64,000 nucleotides of DNA from Branchinecta lynchi (GCA_023053575.1 JAKZAP010000014.1:10168001-10232000); one strand, 5' to 3'; counted from the stretch's first letter, positions 32,855 to 45,056 are shown. Notes: generated by a model from the letters alone, not told the origin. Numbers and translations: made by a program.

Positions 32855-32930
32855 AAATATGTACAAGACCCAATTGACTGGATCAAATATTAAATTTTTG
32901 GGATCCCATCGATACCTTTGGTCTTGTTTC
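32855..32930 (+). mobile_element. Isolated family A right-terminal hairpin
   Basis: ACAAGACC at 32863-32870 and GGTCTTGT at 32920-32927 with GGGATCCC between. This is the 65-nt end without any module attached. Confidence 0.75.
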
Positions 32931-32939
32931 AGTGAGGGA

Positions 32940-33711
32940 GAGGGGTGGCATAAGACATCAGGCGTTGTTAATGCAGAAAAGAATACCAGAGTACATTCCG
33001 AATAGCCGATATCTACGACTTTTCCGCTGTCAGCCGACCCTTCCGAACTATCGTGAGACTGAAGATCATTAACCACTCTTCAGCATTCCCTTCGCGTATC
33101 TATTCCTCCCAATACCGACTGTCGTTCTTACTTGGTCTTCCCTTACCCATTGGTTTGTATTTTAATTTTCTCCCAAATCTCCCGAATCTTTGAGATACTT
33201 CTAGATTTCGGGATCTGGGCTAGCTCGTCAATAAGGTTACGATTCCAATCAACGAAATTTGTCAAGGACAACTGGTCTAGGCTTCTTAAGGACAAGGACT
33301 CAACTCTTAACGACAAAGAAGAAGAAAATCACAACAGGTCTTCCTCGTTTCTCGCGGCAAGACAACTTCGACAAAAGGAGAAAAATGGAATACGGACGGA
33401 AGGGAAGTCAGTAAGAGCAAGCCAGACCCTCCCCTATTTTATTGTATCAGTTTTCAAAGTTAAGCTATCAAGAACTCAACGCACCTTTGCGCTTCCGAAA
33501 AGTCAAGCCAAATTTAGATTCAATTGACAAGATTATCATACACGTTTGTTGAAGTTTGTTATTCAAGCACTGCAGACGAACAAAATTCATGCAGTCAGTG
33601 CATGCCTCAAATTTGAAAAAAAAATAATGAATAGGCAAGTTTTGTGCTTTAAATGGTTCGAGATCATTCCGGATTCTGATTAATAAGATCAAAATTTCCT
33701 ATTTGTTACAG
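32940..33711. other. Unannotated intron sequence with a weak exon-like stretch
   Basis: A polar, Lys/Glu-rich reading (STLNDKEEENHNRSSSFL and following) runs to a donor-like AAGTCA|gtaaga at 33411. No good acceptor gives a phase compatible with the neighbouring exons. Confidence 0.25.
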
Positions 33712-34124
33712 GGATGTTTGCAATCCAAGCCTCTAAAGCTAAACCTCCAAACGTCGATCTCCAAGACAACTTCCAACTGTCCGTCGGCCCGTCGGCCCAC
33801 TCGATCGATCAGTCTAACTTCCTTTTCGAACAGCATATGGTTCTCGGCTGTCTCATGCAGACTTTAAGCTTTCTCTCTTGCTCTGGATGTTTCAACGTAC
33901 CACACAAAGTTAATCCGGAAACTTTGGAAATAAAGGCTTCTTTTTCGGAGGGTTGGAACGAACAGGGACACCTGGAGCTAAGTTGTCTCCTTTGCCGTAT
34001 CGATCGCCTTGTTGGCTGCTTACTGGCTGTAGGAATGGTAGCTTCTATTTCTACTATGTACACCACAAACTTGGGCCGCATCAAGGTCGGAACACCTTCA
34101 GATGTCGAACTGTTACAGCCTTGA
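33712..34124 (+). CDS. Possible alternative 3' exon in the large intron, function unknown
   Basis: A 137-codon open frame follows a good acceptor (CCTATTTGTTACAG, ending 33711) and ends with TGA at 34122-34124. It begins with two bases and then an ATG, so it is compatible with the phase 1 donor of exon 4 and could give a shorter C-terminus. The reading has a hydrophobic patch near its end (CLLAVGMVASISTMY) and several Cys but no family I recognise. The opposite strand is also open for about 90 codons over the same bases, a warning that the openness may be due to base composition. It is not obviously part of the repeat families nearby. An unrelated retrogene fragment or chance are alternatives. 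Confidence 0.2.
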
Positions 34125-35019
34125 ACCAGTAGTTAGTGGAAGTCGTCGTCGGAATCCGATACACAGATTTTACACAAACCGTTCAGCATTAGAAATAGGT
34201 ATCCCTAGAAACATTTAAGACCTCTTATTTTAATTTTGTTTTCAAGTCGAGCGGTCTGTTCGACCATAAGGCCAAAATGACACACTCCGTATTCCAAATT
34301 TGGTCGGGCAAATACAAGTAAATAAGAAACAAGTGTTTAGTGGCTGCCCCATGCTTGGACATAGGCTTAAGCATCAGAAGTCCAGCATCCCTATGTTTTA
34401 CCATGCTGGTATATTCTGCATTTCCCATTAGCGTTAGAGGAACAGCGTAGGCCAGGAAGGGCCTAAAATGCCCCCCAAAAAGTGATCTTAAAGTAGGGTA
34501 GACTGTTAAGTAAATTATGTATTAACGTCACTGAGTTGGAGGTGGAGAAGTAGCCACTTGTTTTATTTGATCTAAAGCAAGAACAAATGAAAAAGATACT
34601 TCCAGGGATACAAAAAAAACACACACACACAAAAACTCAGTATCTTGGTAGCGGTTTCTCCGATTCGGCTGACATTTCTACCAGACATGCAGAAAACAGT
34701 TGCAGATAGGTTGTGGATGCTGATAATTTAATTTCGAGAAAACGTCGCTTGCAACCTTTTGGAAAAACACCGTCGACATACTTATAAGCCGGATTTTCTG
34801 CATTTTCATCATGAAGTAGTATGGCAGCTCCTTCGGGAGAAAATATTCTATACTGCTGAAGGCTCATATGGCACTTGCAAGGGTATAGTTAGCATGTGGA
34901 ACAGCATGGTTCGCCCTCCCAAGGTCGGATGACTCTTTCGAGTCCCCGCCCTCCCCCAAAGCGTACGATAGTCTTGTCTGCCATGTTAAGAGACAATCTC
35001 TATGTGTAAGCGTCACCTG
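34125..35019. other. Unannotated intron sequence
   Basis: A 76-codon minus-strand frame with ATG at 34867 (MSLQQYRIFSPEGAAILLHD start, stop at 34637) looks protein-like but matches no family I know. A CA microsatellite lies at 34619-34632. Confidence 0.25.
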
Positions 35020-35590
35020 ATTTCCGGTATCTCTCCTTTAACTCCCCACACAGTGGCGGATGCCGGTCCGGAACTGTAACTAACCATCCAGAAAATGTGA
35101 CCTAGTCAGCTTCAGGTTCCATCCGAATAGAATCACTCGTACGAGAGCTTGCGGTTGTTAGGAGATTGTTGGGGCCCCCTCCACACGGTGCCTGCATCCG
35201 GTCCGGATCTTCAAGAGGTACAACTAGGGTTATACTTGTCTTACGTCCTGACCCAATTCCTCTGCCATATTGATTTCCAGTACCCCGTCAAGCTCTCTTA
35301 CAGTTGCCGGATCCAGTCCGGACCTGAACGGGAACATCTGGGACATGTGCTCTTGCCACGTTATAAAGAATGCGTGCGACAAGATTCCGGACTCCCTCTC
35401 TCCCCCACTACCCCTCGATGGTTGGATTTGGAAAATGAACATTTCCAAGTCAAACTGGTTAGGTCCAATAATAATCCTTAAAAATTGTTATCGTCCCAGA
35501 TTACTTGGGAGCATCCTAATTGACGTGCCACATCATTTCGCCCCCCCCCCTTCACTGTTCGCGGATCTAACCGAACCCGAAAAGGACCAA
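35020..35590 (+). repeat. Family J fragment
   Basis: CCGGTCCGGA, CACACGGTGCCTGCATCCGG and GATTCCGGACTCCCTCTC blocks of family J. The MITE at 35595-35871 splits this stretch from the J text after 35880. Confidence 0.5.
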
Positions 35591-35594
35591 CCAG

Positions 35595-35871
35595 AGCCTC
35601 GTTTTTGTTGCAACAGCGCTGCCGCATCGCTGCTGCAGCACTTCTTTGCTTTTGCATAATATGCGTTTTTGGATTCACTTTCTTCTTGGTTGAAGCGGCA
35701 GCGCTGCAGCATCTTGCAGGGAAGCACGGACTTGGTCGGGGAGCAAGTCCGTGATTCTCGAGAAGGGCTGCCGTCTTCCTCGGAAGCGCTGCAGTGCAAA
35801 AACGAATGTAGAAAGAATCAGTCCGGAATCGGCCGAGAAGTGGACCTGCAGCATACAACAAAAACAAGGCT
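35595..35871. mobile_element. MITE family L, copy 2
   Basis: 277 bp, AGCCTCGTTTTTGTTGCA to CAACAAAAACAAGGCT, almost identical to 14203-14479 along its length. CAG directly precedes the left end and directly follows the right end. Confidence 0.8.
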
Positions 35872-36120
35872 CAGAAGTTCATCCAGATCAGATAGCTGGT
35901 TTGAAAGTTATGTTTGTCCCAAGATTCCGGATTCCCCCCTGAACTCCCCATGGATAGTCGGATCCGGGAATCTGACAATTTTGAAGTCAATCTGATTAGA
36001 TCTCAATAAGCATGAGAAGTTTCATCGCCCTAGCCCACCCGGAAGTACCCTAACTGGCGATCAGTGGACCAACAGACAGAACAACGGAAAAGCGACCGGT
36101 ACACTTGAGCCAAAAGCTGA
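35872..36120 (+). repeat. Family J fragment, continued
   Basis: CAAGATTCCGGATTCCCCCC, AGAAGTTTCATCGCCCTAGC and GGAAGTACCCTAACTGGC, followed by GACCAACAGACAGAACAAC, follow the order of the J end at 4800-4880. Confidence 0.5.
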
Positions 36121-36281
36121 TTGCCATAAAAACTGGAATAGGATCTGAAGAGTATGAAATAGAAACAATCTGTGCTGCAATTACGCTCAACATTCCCCAC
36201 CAGACAATTAAAAGCACGTCCAAATCTTTTCCCAGCCCTAAGCCCATAGGGATAGGCCACTAGTGCCAAACAGTAGTCAGA

Positions 36282-37111
36282 ATGGAAGGGAGTCTGTCCC
36301 AGAAGACAAGCGCTCCTCGTATACTGTCATTATGGGATGTCGTATTTCCCGAGTCCGGTCGTCACGGATTTACAACCTCGATTGAATCAGTTGAGCACTT
36401 CGGGGGCGGACACTTCTTGAAGTTTACGATCGGATTCTGTGACCCATATAGTTTGATCGACAAGCTGAGGGATTCACGCAAGGCGTTGGAGAAGATCGTT
36501 AATCTCGTAAAGCAAATCTCAATCGACATTACAAAGGTCCGAGCAAGGGGTCGGGATATACAGACTTTCTCAAACCTTCTCGACCCCTAGCCAACATCCT
36601 ACCCTTCCAGCCAATGACATCCTAAATCGAGCTCGTCAACGACGAAATTCATACTGTCATTACTGTCAAGGCTGGAGCATTAAGAGCTCGTGAAGTGGCA
36701 GTTCGTGAGCAAGAATGCGGAAAGTTAGTAAGTGGGACAACAAAAACACGTGTACCGGTACCTCGAAGTGGGAGTACCCAGCGAACGTACTTTCTAGGAA
36801 GATCTACCACCAATTGTTCCGAACACAATACTTAGGAGCAGTCAGCGTTGCCTCAAACAGCATCTGAGACTGGTGACGAAACCTGTCCAATAAACGGGCT
36901 AGAGGGGAATACCCTCATGATCACGACTTACCAAACCGGAGACGATAGACGTTATGATCTTTCGACGACTGAACACTTAACTTCGCTAGCCTTTTCGATA
37001 ACCATGCCGAACCAAAACCAAATTACTGCTCGAAAACTGTCGCAAATGCAGGTATATACGTCGAGGTACATTCACGAGGCTGTTATAAATATAGTACCTG
37101 TTGATTCTTAA
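36282..37111 (+). pseudogene. Protein-like relic of unknown family
   Basis: 36282-36590 reads from ATG as a 102-residue frame. It includes SIESVEHFGGGHFLKFTIGF and LRDSRKALEKIVNLVKQISI, a good amphipathic helix. A second frame over about 36630-37111 reads VNDEIHTVITVKAGALRARE and later SRYIHEAVINIVPVDS, broken by one in-frame stop near 36835. Composition is more protein-like than the surrounding repeats, but I recognise no family. A decayed retroelement protein is the likeliest explanation. Confidence 0.3.
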
Positions 37112-37592
37112 TTCGTGTTTGTTTGTTTTTTAACCTTCTTGCGTCATAAATTTTTTGCCCAGTATAAAACGCGTACTGAAACACCGACTAGCTCTATAGA
37201 ACTTCGAAAAGCGCGTAGGGTACGCTGTGCAGGACGAAGGCGGAACTTAACCGGTTGATGAGGGGACGCCTTTTAGACTGCTCTAGTTATCCCGCACATT
37301 CTCGCTATGTCTCCGTTTTGGATACTTTTTACGGATGTCATTGACACCCGTACGGAAAAGCTCTTTATTCTAGTATTTTGTTTGTTAGTTTAGTGATTCT
37401 TTTTTCCTTCCTTCTTTTTTTCCCTTGTTATTCTTAGGGGCGGTTCGAAGGTCTTGGGCATGGGGGGGAGGGGGGGGGGCTTCAAAATATACGTACTTGC
37501 TAAAAACGCAGCATCAGCAGGCTCAAGAAATGTTAACATTATAAGTTCTAAAACGTTAAGGAAAATGCCATTGTAGTAATAAAATAATAAAC

Positions 37593-38656
37593 AAACAAGA
37601 CCAAAGGTTTCGATGGGATCCCAAAAATCTAATATTTGATCCAGACAATTGCGAACGAACTACCATACTTGTCCAGAAAAAAAAAGTTCAGAAACGAATT
37701 CAGCGTATCTCCTTATCCGTACAAAGAACATCTAATCAACTTCAAGTAAAACTTTAACTTATACAAAAAAAAATCCGGTTTCAACCGGATTCCAAACGAA
37801 CTATATGTCCAGGTAAAAAAAAAAGATTGTCATATACAGATTCAGCGTGTCTTCTTACCTCTAAATCTGTCATCTAATCAACTTCAAATAAAACTTTTGC
37901 TTTTAACAAATTTTCCGGTTTGGCCTGATTCCGGCCGAACAAGTTGTCCTGGTAGAAAATACTGTTCACATAAGGGTTCAGCATGTCTTCTTACCCCTTA
38001 ATCAAACATCTAATCAACTTCAAATAAAACTTTTGCTTTTAACAAATTTTCCAGTTTGGCCTGATTCCGGCCGAACAAGTTGTCCTGGTAGAAAATACTG
38101 TTCACATAAGGGTTCAGCATGTCTTCTTACCCCTTAATCGAACATCTAATCAACTTCAAATAAAAATTTTACTTTGAACAAAACTTTCCGGTTTTGGCCG
38201 AATTCCGGGCGAACTACTTGTCCGGCGAACAAACATGTTTCACCATCATGTTCAGCATTTCTTCTTATCCCTAAATCGAACATCTAATCAACTTCAAATA
38301 TAACTTTTACTTTTAACAAACTTTCCGGTTTTGACCGGATTCCGGACGAGCTTTTCACCATCGTGGTCAGCATGTCTTCTTACCCCATAATCGACTATCA
38401 CATTATATGTTTAAAAATGTTTCATTTGCCCCTTAAATTAAACCCCCTCCCTCACCCCTAAATGTAGGGCTACAGAGCCCATCTAGGAACTTGACCTTAC
38501 TCTTGACCCAAAAAATCCTCACACCAAGTGTCATCAAAATATCTCATTCCCTTCGAGAGTTATAGTGCGTACAGACGGACAGACGGACGGACGGACAGAC
38601 GGACAACTTTTGTGATGCCATAGGTATCCCTCCACTTACGTCTTGGGATCCCAAAA
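37593..38656 (-). mobile_element. Family A modular element, copy 6
   Basis: From AACAAGACCAAAGGTTTCGA to CGTCTTGGGATCCCAAAAAG, minus orientation. About six modules at about 130-140 bp; two of them (37885-38010 and 38021-38145) are almost identical, which suggests recent unit duplication. (GACAGACG)n at 38574-38600. Confidence 0.85.
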
Positions 38657-38699
38657 AGTAACAGGAATTAGACGATGCCGTTCATATCAAATCTCGCTG

Positions 38700-40404
38700 G
38701 AGAGAAGACAAGGCCTCGTTACCAGCTTCTGACATATCTACTCAAGACAAACTAAAGTGAGCGCCTCAGGCGAAATTTGTTCAATCCGAGCAAAATTCAG
38801 CTACTCCTTTACAACTTCTACCTTTTAATGCAGCTTATAACCCAAATCTCAAGCTTAAAATCGCAGATAAATGACACACACTTCAACTAAATAGAAATAG
38901 GGTAGGAAGAGCCGCAGGGAATTTTTTTTAAATATGACTTTATTCGGCAATATTTAACTACTTCCCACACAAACTATTGCTTTTAACGTGGCTGAGATCC
39001 CAAGCAGCAGCTTTTACCGTATGTACCCAAGATAAATTTAAACTCAACACCCCAGGCAATTTTATAGTAGCAGCTTTTACCGTATGTACCCAAGACAAAT
39101 TTAGACTCAACGCCCCAGGCGATTTTTTTTGGAATCCGACCTTTTCCTGGCACTTCTACCTTTTAAGGTGGCTGAAATCTTAGGCCTAACACCTCACCTA
39201 AGTTACGGGCCATTCAACCAGATAGCGAGTAGGCGAGTATGAAAGACGGCGCAGATAAAGTTTTCCGAAACATCTTAAAGGCTGCCTACTATATCACATT
39301 TCTGTCCGTGCCCCGATAACTCGCAAACGGAGTGGGATATTTTCCCGCTAGTTGATATGCGGTGTGCTTCCACTTTGAATTTATACTACAAAAAAATAGT
39401 GCAATCATCAGGCCCGTCATACAGCAGAGAGCCATTTAAAAAAAAAATAAACTGTTTCTTTTTAAGATAAGGAGATTTTTGCACAAAACCAGAAAGGATA
39501 ATCGTCGCGCCACAGATGAAATTTTCGAAAATCAGCCTGTCTTCATCGCCACAGAGTGAAAATCACGATTTGGTAATGGCATTTATGTCACTCTGACAAG
39601 TTCGAAACATACGACTGTCATTCTAACAAGCTCAAAACACACGATATTTCGTAACCTGGAGAAAATCTCTATACAACCATACAACCAAGTCTCTATAAAA
39701 CCATCCAACCAGAAATAGGTAATTTGCTGTCGAAATTCACCTAACTGCCTCATTTGGCAAGCTCAAAACTTACGACTGTCTCTAATACACGACTAGAAAA
39801 TCTCTTAGTAAAATACGACAAGAAGCGGGTAATTTCAGGGAAAATTTGCGGTTGATGTCATTCTGGCAAGTTCCATACGACTGTGATTCTGACAAACTGA
39901 GAATATGACAAGCTTAAAACATACTGCTAAAATCTCTATCGAACAATACGACCAGAAACAGGTCATTTGAAGGCAAAGTTCACGATTAGCTAACTACTTT
40001 GTCTTCCTTTATCTGGCAAGGTCAAAACTTACAACTGTCTCTAATTTACGACTAGCAAATCCCTTCGTAAAACAAGAATCGGGTCTTTTCAGGCGAAATT
40101 TGCAGTTGATATCATTCTGGCAAGCTCAAACATACGCCTTTCATTTAATGGAAAATCCAGAACACACAGTTGTGAATCTGAAAACATATGAATAGAAATT
40201 TCTTCATAGCCATACAACTAAAAATGTGATTTATGGGTGAAATTCATGTTTGATAACTGCCTGTATGTCATTCTGAAAAGCTCAAAACATACGACTGTCA
40301 TACAGACAAGCTCGAAACATACGACTGAGTAGATTCTCTGGAACATGGGGGGGGAGTCACCCCCCCCCCCCCCCCCGCCCCCCCCCCCCCCTTCGACGCC
40401 CCTG
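38700..40404. mobile_element. hAT-like composite (family H) with decayed internal repeats
   Basis: Ends CTTCGACGCCCCTG at 40404 after a C-run. The internal text repeats CATACGACTGTCATTCTGAC and AAGCTCAAAACATACGACTG many times (39585-40325). GCAGCTTTTACCGTATGTAC is doubled at 39002 and 39068. A related block (GATAAATGACAC..CTTCAACTAAATAG) occurs at 38860, 47530 and 57295. Left end not located. Confidence 0.45.
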
Positions 40405-40511
40405 GACTCACTTATACTCCATTTGTCATAGTTTGATTTTAAATGGGTAAATAAAACCATTCATTCATTCAAAAAATGCTCTATGCGGCATTAGACTTGA
40501 ACTTGATGCTC

Positions 40512-41010
40512 TTTTTGGGATCCCAAAACGTGACTGGAGGGATATCTATGACATCGCAAAAGTTGTCCGTCTGTTAGCACGATAACTCTCGAAGGGGTTG
40601 AGGTATTTTGTTCGAATCTGGCACGATGACATCTTTGGATCAAAGTACATGTCAAGTTCGAAGATGGGCTTTGTAGCTCTATATTTAGGGGTGGGGGAGG
40701 GGTTTCAAATTAAGGGACGACACAAAAATATTTTAAAAAGCTAATGAGATAGTCGACTTCGGGGTAAAGAATCATGCTGAATCCGAATATGAAAATTATT
40801 TTCTTGTCGGACAAGTAGTTCACCCGGAATCCGGCAAAAAACAAAATTTTTGGAAAAGTAAAATTTGTATCTGAAGGTGATTAGATGTTGGATTCAGGGG
40901 TTGAACACACGTTGAATTCGAATGTATTTTCACGTCATACAACTAGTTCGCGCTGAACCGGAAATTTAGCATGAAGTTTTAACATAGTCGATATAGAGAT
41001 GCAACTTTCG
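40512..41010 (+). mobile_element. Family A modular element, copy 7 (short)
   Basis: Left palindrome TTTTTGGGATCCCAAAACG, then the GGGGTGGGGGAGGGG block and only about two decayed modules. Confidence 0.75.
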
Positions 41011-41334
41011 AACATACTAATGACAAACAAAATGTGTACGCGATCAGTTTAGTTATCTCTAAAGTCCCAACCGGCATTTACTGGGTCAAAAAGTTAGAAT
41101 GCATCCGACAACTATCTGGTAACAATTTAACAAAATTTGTTGACAAATTTTTGACCATTGACCACGAGATTGACCAGTCCCTACCTTACCCCTTTACTCA
41201 CACATGTATGCTCTGGGCGCGTGGGTGACGTCATTTTGTTTAATCCAAACACCCGGGGGAACGGTGACTTCGGTCGCGCATATACGCGAAAACTTAATTC
41301 GGTTAATTAGAAGACTTTTAAACCTAGCGTACGT

Positions 41335-42480
41335 ATTCTTTGGGTTTTGGATTGTCGAGGGGGGGGGGAGTGGTTGATATGTTGTTCAAATTCGTAGAAG
41401 GATTCACTGGCAAAGTACTGGCCAAGTCCATAGATGGGTTCTTTAGCCCTATATTTAGAGGAATACGAGGGGGTTTCGAATTAAGGGTAAAAACAAATAT
41501 GTTTTACAAGCTAATGACATATTCGTTAAAGGGGCAGAGGCGTCACGACTGGGGGGGGGGGGTAGGGGGGGGGGGGACCCCCTCGTCGGCTAGTCGGTAA
41601 AAAATACCGAGTCGGCACGATTTTTTCGTTACAACAGTTGATTTCTTTCATGAAAAAGTCGGTTTTTCTGAAAATTGGTTGATTTTTCGTCAAAATAGTC
41701 GGTTTTTCTGAAAATCAGTGGTTTTTTTCAAAAACGTAATTTTTATTGTTGAAAACAGTCGTTTTTTCTGCAGAAATACCAGGCAGTCGGTAAATGCCTC
41801 GCCCCCCCCCCAAAAAAAAAAACCTTTTTGGCTAGTAACGCCTCTGTAAAAGGGTAAGGAGGCTCACTGAATCCATATCTGAACTTAGTTTTCTTGCCGG
41901 AGAAATAATTCTCAAGGAATTCAGCCAAAACTTGAAATTTGGCTGAAGCTCAAAGTTGTTACTGAAGTCGATTAGAGATTGGGTATCGGGATAAGGAGAC
42001 ATGCTGAATCGAATTTTGAAATTTCTTTCCTTGACGCATAAGCTGGCAAAATTTGCAAGAACCTGGGAATTTGGATTGAAAGGTTCGGCTCTCAGCGTCA
42101 CAAGATCGTTTGCTCTGCATGCAGTTCGGACGGAACACTGCTTAAATATGAGGAATTTGGTAAAAAAAAAACACAACACAATTCTAAACGACCTTTTTGA
42201 GGTCGATTAGATATGAGATATTGGAGTAAACATGCTTGTCGAATCCGTATCTGAACTTGGTTTCCTAGTTTGATTAGTTATTTGTCCGTAAGCAAAAAAC
42301 TTCAAAAGGGTAATATTTTTTTTTGTAGTCTACATATTCAAGCGGTTGATCACGGATAAATAGCAAACATGTTAAAAGGCTCTAGCGAAGACTCAGAAAT
42401 GTACAAGATTCGATGGATCAAGAAGTTTGATAAACATTACATTTTTCGGATCCCATCGAAACCATTAGTCTTGTTCTTTC
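41335..42480 (+). mobile_element. Family A modular element, copy 8 (split by a hAT-like MITE)
   Basis: Module text resumes on either side of 41535-41846, and the right end TTTTCGGATCCCATCGAAAC...AGTCTTGTTC is reached at 42476. The terminal stem is partly lost. Confidence 0.65.
41535..41846. mobile_element. hAT-like MITE family F, copy 1
   Basis: The ends CAGAGGCGTCACGAC and GGCTAGTAACGCCTCTG are inverted. The flanks TAAAGGGG (41527-41534) and TAAAAGGG (41847-41854) agree at 7 of 8 bases. The inside has GTCGGT/ACCGAGTCGGC and repeated TTTTTCTGAAAA blocks, as in 61160-61420 and 45298-45515. Confidence 0.75.
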
Positions 42481-42489
42481 CGATAAGCC

Positions 42490-42940
42490 CAATGCACCAA
42501 AAACACTGAAACCGAGAACATCCATATTCGCAAAGTAGAGGAGCATCATCGTTTACATAGTACATTGAAAAGCAAAGACACAGACTAGGCCTAACACGGC
42601 CTAACAGACCTTTACACAAATATAATGACCGACAACATTCTTTAAAACATAAAAATTGGCTATGTTATTATAGAGGGAATGCACCGAAAACCCAAATTGG
42701 TCAGACGAGTCTATAAAAATGTCGATATTTTTTTTTTTTAAATCAATTGGGCTCGCCCCTATGGGTCCGCTTTGATCATACCAACTTCAGTTCAGATCCG
42801 CCAGGCAGGGTTAACCGATGATACCATCCAATCATTCTAATCCTGTGTCTTATTATATCTTTGATTAACTTTTTTTTTTCATTTACACGTTTTTACTCCT
42901 CAGATTTGAGGGATACAAATCGCTCCATGACTGAGAATTT
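42490..42940. other. Unannotated intron sequence
   Basis: Nothing recognised. Confidence 0.35.
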
Positions 42941-42942
42941 TG

Positions 42943-44362
42943 TTTTGGGATCCCAAAACGTAAGTGGAGGGATACCTATGACATTGCAAAAATGTCCGTC
43001 TGTATGTAAGCACGATAACTCTCGAAGGGAATGAGATATTTTTATGAAACTTGATGTGAGGATTCATTGGATCAAGGGTAAGGTCAAGTTCGTAGATGGG
43101 CTCGGTAGCCCTACATTTAGGGGTGGGGGTTCAAATTAAGGGACAAACAAAATATTTTTCAACAGCTAATGTGATAGTCAATAATGACGTAAGAAGGCAT
43201 TCTGAGCATGATAGTGAAAACCATTTTTTCGCCGGACTAGTAGTTCGTCCGGAATCCGGCAAAAACTAGAAAAATGGTTAAAAGTACAAGTTTTATTTGA
43301 AGTTGATTAAATGTTTAATTTAGGGGTAAGAAGACATGTTGAACACCATGGTGAAAACCATTTTCTCGTCGAACAAGTAGTTCGTCTGGAATCCGGCGAA
43401 AACCGGAAAGTTGGTTAAAAGTAAAAGTTTCATTTGAAGTTGATTAAATGTTTGGTTCAAGGTCAAAAGAACAAGCTGAACATGATGGTGAAAACCATTT
43501 TCTCGCCGAAAAACTAGTTCGTCTGGAATCCGGCCAAAACCGAAAAATTTGTTAAAAGCAAAAGTTTGATTAGATGAAAGATTAAGGGGTAAGAAGAGAC
43601 TCTGAGTCTGTATAATAATAATAATTGTATTCAAAGCCAAAGGCCATATATAAAAAAATACATATAAAACAACAAAACAGAATAACTTCACACGAACTAA
43701 ACTTCTCCATCAATCTCTCAAAATTTCACCAAACCATCAACAAATCTGCAAATTTTACAGATAACGCTTGGCGTCGTCCTCTTTAGGATGTCAGGAAGTA
43801 ACATAACCTCACCTCCCAATAATTCCCTTCTTAATCCAGAGCGCTCTGGACACCGGCACATAACATGGACCAAATCATCAACTCCATTACCACAAAGAGG
43901 GCAATCACACCCGGATGGCTGGTCTTCATTTTTTCTCTTCAAAAAATAACTGTGTCTATGCACTGACAGACAGTTGGCCCGCAACTGGATCCGGTACCGC
44001 AAATATAAACAATTGTTTTTCACCCGAACATATAATTATTCCTGAATCCGGTGTAACCGGAATATTTTTTAAGTCAAAGTTTTATTTAAAGGTGATTAGA
44101 TGTTCTTTATAGGGATAAGGAGATACACTGGATTCGTTTCTGAATTTTCTTCTTTTCCTGGACTAGTAGTTCGCTCGGAACTCGGGCGAAACTGGAAACT
44201 TGGCAGGAGTAAAGCAGGAAGTCTTGGTCGGTATCGTTATAATAGATATGGCTTATAGAGGTATATCTGAACTTGGTTTTTATGATGATTCGAAGACAAG
44301 ACCCAATTGTCTGAATCAAATATTAGATTTTTGGGATCCCATCGACACCTTTGGTCTTGTTT
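42943..44362 (+). mobile_element. Family A modular element, copy 9 (split by a LINE)
   Basis: Left palindrome at 42943. Modules run to 43610 and resume at 44020. The right hairpin pairs ACAAGACC 44296-44303 with GGTCTTGT 44353-44360, span 65 nt. Confidence 0.8.
43615..44020 (-). mobile_element. 5'-truncated LINE inside family A copy 9
   Basis: Minus strand, (ATTAT)n-type tail at 43609-43624. The reading LRYRIQLRANCLSVHRHSYF, then CDCPLCGNGVDDLVHVMCRC (C-x2-C ... H-x4-C), then LPDILKRTTPSVICKI, is the same C-terminal type as at 4006-4350. Confidence 0.7.
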
Positions 44363-44532
44363 CCAAATGTCCCTACTATACGACCAATCACACAACGCCG
44401 TCGAACCCCATTTGTCAAATCAGCAGCAACTCCATCATTCCATTTCTTTTAATTTCACGTGGAATAAAAACCAGCCAATCCTGAAATGTCCTACCAAGTT
44501 GACATCGCTGATCTATTGGTTTCCATTTCCAG

Positions 44533-44751
44533 TTTCCGACGGAATACCGAACTCAGACACAGAGGGAACGCTAACAAACGACGGAGAAAAAAGCGAGCTG
44601 AGGAGCGATATTGAGGAGTCCTTATACGCCGAGGCGGAAGACCTTCTGGACCCTCTGAGAGGGGGAGGACACGTGAGACACTTAAGCGTACCTGGCACTA
44701 TTTCTTCCGACGACCGATCTTCGGCAGGGACTAGGTCCCTGGCATCCCTTG
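44533..44751 (+). CDS. FRMD3/5: FRMD3/FRMD5-like gene, exon 5 (acidic/Ser-rich linker)
   Basis: A 219-base exon between TTGGTTTCCATTTCCAG (ending 44532) and CTTG|gtatgt at 44752, phase 1 in and out. It reads SDGIPNSDTEGTLTNDGEKS, then ELRSDIEESLYAEAEDLLDP, then an RGGGHVRHLSVPG segment and SSDDRSSAGTRSLASLG. The acidic helix followed by Ser-rich text fits the weakly conserved linker between the FERM-adjacent motif and the transmembrane tail of FRMD3/FRMD5. There is no domain to recognise. The call rests on splice-site quality, phase agreement with exons 4 and 6, and coding-like composition in a region otherwise made of repeats. Confidence 0.75.
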
Positions 44752-45056
44752 GTATGTATACGAAGAAGAGCTGCATCTTAAAAAGAGAACGGATGATGAA
44801 GGTGGTGAGGTAAAGCGGAAACCAGGGAAGGGTGACTAAACTGTATTGGTAGCTGGCACTATTCATTCCCACGATCGATTACTGACCAACGAAAAGGAGG
44901 GGTTTCGCGCAAAGTCAGATTCGCTTTCCAATGGTTTTGCGCTGCTTCGCGGCAAGTTGCCGAAGTTTCGCTCCGGTTGGAAAATGAATCATGTTTCTCG
45001 GATAGCAATTCCAGAAAGTTAGTACACGGCTCCGTGGAAAGTCGATTTTGGCGTAT

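Noticed and set aside
33338..33410. A 73-base exon that would rescue the phase between 29991 and 44533
   Set aside because: The length and donor fit, but the acceptor (AAATCACAACAG) has no pyrimidine tract and the reading resembles nothing in the family.
44513..44872. Minus-strand open frame of 119 codons
   Set aside because: It is the antisense shadow of exon 5.
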